A stretch of DNA of 64,000 bases. It comes from Phoronis australis (lineage: Eukaryota > Phoronida > Phoronidae). The stretch spans positions 39,843 to 103,842 of the forward strand of contig NMRA01000670.1 in assembly GCA_002633005.1 (NCBI GenBank), read 5' to 3'. The position numbers and the translations under genes are program-made. The notes beneath the pieces were generated by a model. That model saw only the letters and a list, made by a program, of their open reading frames with translations. It did no database searches and was not told the DNA's origin. The stretch's first letter is position 1. Every line of letters starts with the position of its first letter. Shown in pieces: positions 61,053 to 64,000 of this stretch.

Positions 61053-61320
61053 TAGTTTTCTCTTCTTGTCTTGCATATTGTTCCATTGTAAGACAGCAGG
61101 TGCAGATCCAAGAATCTGAGTAGGGGGAGGAAGGATCCCTTATCTGTATGTTATGTGTGTGTGTGGACAGTCAACACCTAGAGAATGGTTTCAGGTGGTA
61201 AGATTTTAAGGAAACTGCATTATCATCTAGTACATTCTTGATCAATGATGACACTTCTACAATAATTTTAAATATAAATTTTGTAAGTATTAAACCGGTG
61301 TGGAAATATAGATCACAAAT

Positions 61321-61430
61321 ATTTTTAAGTCTGGTCTGCACACCCCATGTTGGCCATATGACGTAACCTAAGATGTTTATTAGGTTACGTGATGTGGCCA
61401 ACAGGTGGCGTGCAGACCAGATTTAAAAAT
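61321..61430. repeat. 110-bp near-perfect hairpin element
   Basis: ATTTTTAAGTCTGGTCTGCAC at the left pairs with GTGCAGACCAGATTTAAAAAT at the right. Inside, TTGGCCATATGACGTAACCTAA pairs with TTAGGTTACGTGATGTGGCCAA across a short loop. It could fold as a single long stem-loop, like a miniature foldback element. The ends look like TIRs, but I could not define a TSD. Confidence 0.85.
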
Positions 61431-61646
61431 GTCTGTGAAATCACATTTTAAATTCTTCTACGCACAATCACTCTATTTCATATTTCAGTGCAATCTTTGT
61501 AGTGGTATACACAAATCAAGTGGCCCCATTATGTTGCTCAGACACTGCATGATGTTACACAGTAGAAGTTAGAACTTATCAACAAAGGAACAGCAGTCGC
61601 AGCACATGTTACTTTAGTTACATATGATTTCTCTTTTCTCATCTCC

Positions 61647-63368
61647 TGAACACATCCACTAACACAAGAAACTGTAGGAACATGGCATTTATCCACCTTC
61701 ACTCTTATCAGGCTTCTATTGTGAGTCAGCATGCGTGAATAATTGGCTGATAAGCCACCTCTGGAACTACTTTGGGCTGAATGGATGACCAGGCCATAAA
61801 AGGATAATTAGCCAAGACCAGTTAACTAATGCAACTAAGAATAATGTTGTAGCATCACCTAGCCTTGGTGGAAAGCTGTATTATCATGCTATGAACATTC
61901 CCACTAAATAAAATTGGTTCTAACCCCGGTGTTTAAGGTAAACGGCGGGGTATGGAAAATTGAACTAGACCGTATTTATCCACCTTGGCTGAGACGCGCT
62001 CGGCTCATGGTCAAAGGGATGCCGCCAAGCTGCTCTATTCATCGAGTCACGAGCGAGGATAATTGACTTCGCTCATGCGGATATGATCAGCTGATTACAG
62101 TCTAGCCTAACAACTGTACTTTTTATGGAGAGAATTTTACGTAGTTTTTACTGTAATATTTGAAAAGAGGAGCGAAAACAAATACGAATACAACTTTGAA
62201 TTTTTCAAATCGGCCCAGGATAAGAGATTTTGCAACACAGAAACACTCACGATTACTTTCATTCGGCGCGCACGAATACAAAAATATAGGACCCAAGTTA
62301 GGATTGTATAAATGTAGAACTACTCCGTGTGTTATTTAGGTTTTGGAAAAAATGCATTTTAATACTCAAAATACGTTTTGTATAGCTATTACAAGCTCTA
62401 AAACGACTTTGTGTAATTTCATTGAGATCGTTCTTTGTCATCCGTCAAACCGGAAACTTCCGAGATGTGACTCTGCGAGCGCACTCACCTTGCACGTTAC
62501 AGCCGTTTAAGTGAAAAACAATCTAGTAAACGCCATTTTCTTGCATAATCCTCCGCCTTTTGTAACAAAAAAGTCTATCGTCGATGACCCGCACACGCAC
62601 GCTCACTCACTCTCATACGCAGACGACCTTCAAAACAAACGTCACGTGACAACAACATGTGTGTTCATCCAGAGATTTTTCTCGTGTTGTGGAGTACGAT
62701 GTAGCGCACATTTGGACTTAATCGCAATTAATCTGGACTCCACAGGAACTTTAAAAATTGTAAAACATCAGGAAGATTTCAGGTAATTTGTTGAGTCGAA
62801 ACTATATTTTTATTCAAGAGTACAAGTTTTCCTATTGACGATCGCGATTCAGCGACGCATCAGTCGGCAAGTTTTCGCCCTGTGATGAGCACAATTTTTT
62901 GAAAAATTATCGTAATTTAACAACGGAAGTTGATAGCAATGCACCACAATTTTGTAGAAAGGCTGTCATAGGCTACAAATACGTCACAGAGCGTAAATTT
63001 GATGAATCCTAGCTTTCGATTTTACCCGTTTGGGAAACCGGGTTTCAATTGCCGTAGGCTCACTACAATAAGCGTCCCCTCCCCGTGAAATGAATTTTTC
63101 TAAGCGTTTGTTTGAGCCAATACAGTATACAGCTTTCCACCAAGGCTAGGTGATGCAAGACATTATAACTTGTTCTTTGTTGCATTATAGTAACTGGTCT
63201 TGGCTAATTATCATTTTATGGCCTGGTCATCCATTCAGCCCAAAGTAGTTTCAGAGGTGGCTTATCAGCCAATTATTCACGCATGCTGACTCACAATAGA
63301 AGCCTGATAAGAGTGAAGGGGGATAAATGCGGTGTTCCTACAGTTTCTTGTTTTAGTGGATGTGTTCA
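61647..63368. mobile_element. Composite TIR element with nested fragments
   Basis: Inverted arms of about 235-240 bp at 61647-61880 and 63128-63368 share TGAACACATCCACT/AGTGGATGTGTTCA at the outside and GAAAGCTGTA/TACAGCTTTC at the inside. The interior is body sequence related to 15248-15690 (61885-62470), followed by one half of the 1.45-kb TIR element (about 62493-63120). It is a nest of mobile fragments rather than one clean element. The frame at 62511-62786 is repeat-derived. Confidence 0.75.
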
Positions 63369-64000
63369 CGACATGTTGGCTCTAATAAACGCTTAGAAAA
63401 ATTCATTTCACGGGGAGAGGACGCTCATTGTAGCCTACGGCAGTTGAAACCTGGTTAATTCCCAAACGGGTAAAATCGGAAGCTAAAATTCATCAAATTT
63501 ACGCTCTGTTACGTATTTGTAGCCTATGACAGTTTTTCTACAAAATTCTGGTGCACTGCTATCAACTTCCGTTGTTAAATTACAATAATTTTTCAAAAAA
63601 TTGTGCACAGGGCGAAAACTTGTCGACTGATGCGTCGCTGAATCGCGATCGTCAATAGGAAAACTTGAACTCTTGAATAAAAATATAGTTTCGACTCAAC
63701 AAATTACCTGAAATATTCCTTATGTTTTACAATTTTTAAAGTTCATGTGGAGTCCAGATTAATTGCGATTAAGTCCAAATCTGCGCTACATCATACCCCA
63801 CAACACAAGAAAAATCTCTGGATGAACACACATGTTGTTGTCACGTGACGTTTGTTTTGAAGTTCGTCTGCGTATGAGAGTGAGTAAGCGTGCGTGTGCG
63901 GGTCATCAACGACAGACTTTTTTGTTACAAAAGGCGGAGGATTATGCAAGAAAATGGTGTTTACTAGATTGTTTTTTCATTTAAACGGCTGCAACGTGCA
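62493..64000. repeat. Large inverted repeat running off the right end
   Basis: 62493-63120 and 63376-64000 are inverted copies of about 625 bp at roughly 90-95% identity by eye. They include TAATCCTCCGCCTTTTGTAA and its complement, and CGTCACGTGAC on both sides. A 255-bp spacer is the right arm of the composite element. Both arms are homologous to the right half of the 1.45-kb elements (compare 19200-19760). The mirror is still in register at base 64000, so the structure is larger than the window shows. Confidence 0.85.

Noticed and set aside
1-64000. tRNA or rRNA genes
   Set aside because: I looked for B-box-like GGTTCGAATCC and conserved rRNA blocks and saw none. A tRNAscan or Rfam run would settle it.

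Overview
This is a window of eukaryotic, animal-type nuclear DNA. It is AT-rich, has spliced genes with GT/AG introns of 0.1-9.5 kb, and carries a heavy load of DNA-transposon fossils, a degenerate LINE and several tandem repeats. Nothing bacterial or viral was recognised. The species cannot be read from the sequence; a marine invertebrate is a reasonable guess, with low confidence.

The backbone is a head-to-tail series of three plus-strand genes for single-pass membrane proteins, called A, B and C here. They share one design: an ectodomain exon ending in phase 1, a 76-82 bp exon holding the whole membrane helix, and a cytoplasmic exon entered in phase 2. Gene A (4776-9339) has a cysteine-rich region with two spaced repeats (ShKT-like, tentative), a Thr/Ser-rich mucin-like stalk, a helix, and a roughly 750-residue tail. 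That tail has about 37 tyrosines, an ITAM-like motif and other potential SH2-docking sites, and ends in a 20-residue tandem repeat. Gene B (23838-33348) encodes a very small ectodomain, a helix and a 62-residue basic tail. Gene C (39388-57402, 5' end not found) has a Thr-rich ectodomain exon, a helix and a long acidic tail in two exons. Signal peptides and any more distal ectodomain exons were not located for any of the three. Together they look like a tandem family of fast-diverging receptor-like proteins. I recognise no named family.

On the minus strand, inside gene B's second intron, there is a plausible first coding exon of another gene (30360-30185) and a 94-codon hydrophobic reading frame (32430-32146). 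A weaker minus-strand frame lies over the 3' end of gene C.

Much of the rest is repeats: a 57-bp satellite at the left edge; a dead L1/Tx1-type LINE (about 9.7-12.96 kb, minus); two Harbinger-like MITEs with 3-bp TTA/TAA duplications; three 1.45-kb non-autonomous elements with TA duplications; foldback elements; a 2.9-kb higher-order tandem repeat carrying nuclear-receptor DR1-like sites; a 1-kb cluster of the hexamer TGACTA; and a >1.5-kb inverted repeat running off the right end. Two single-N positions (6955 and 28279) sit at near-identical direct duplications. These look like unmerged haplotypes rather than biological duplications.
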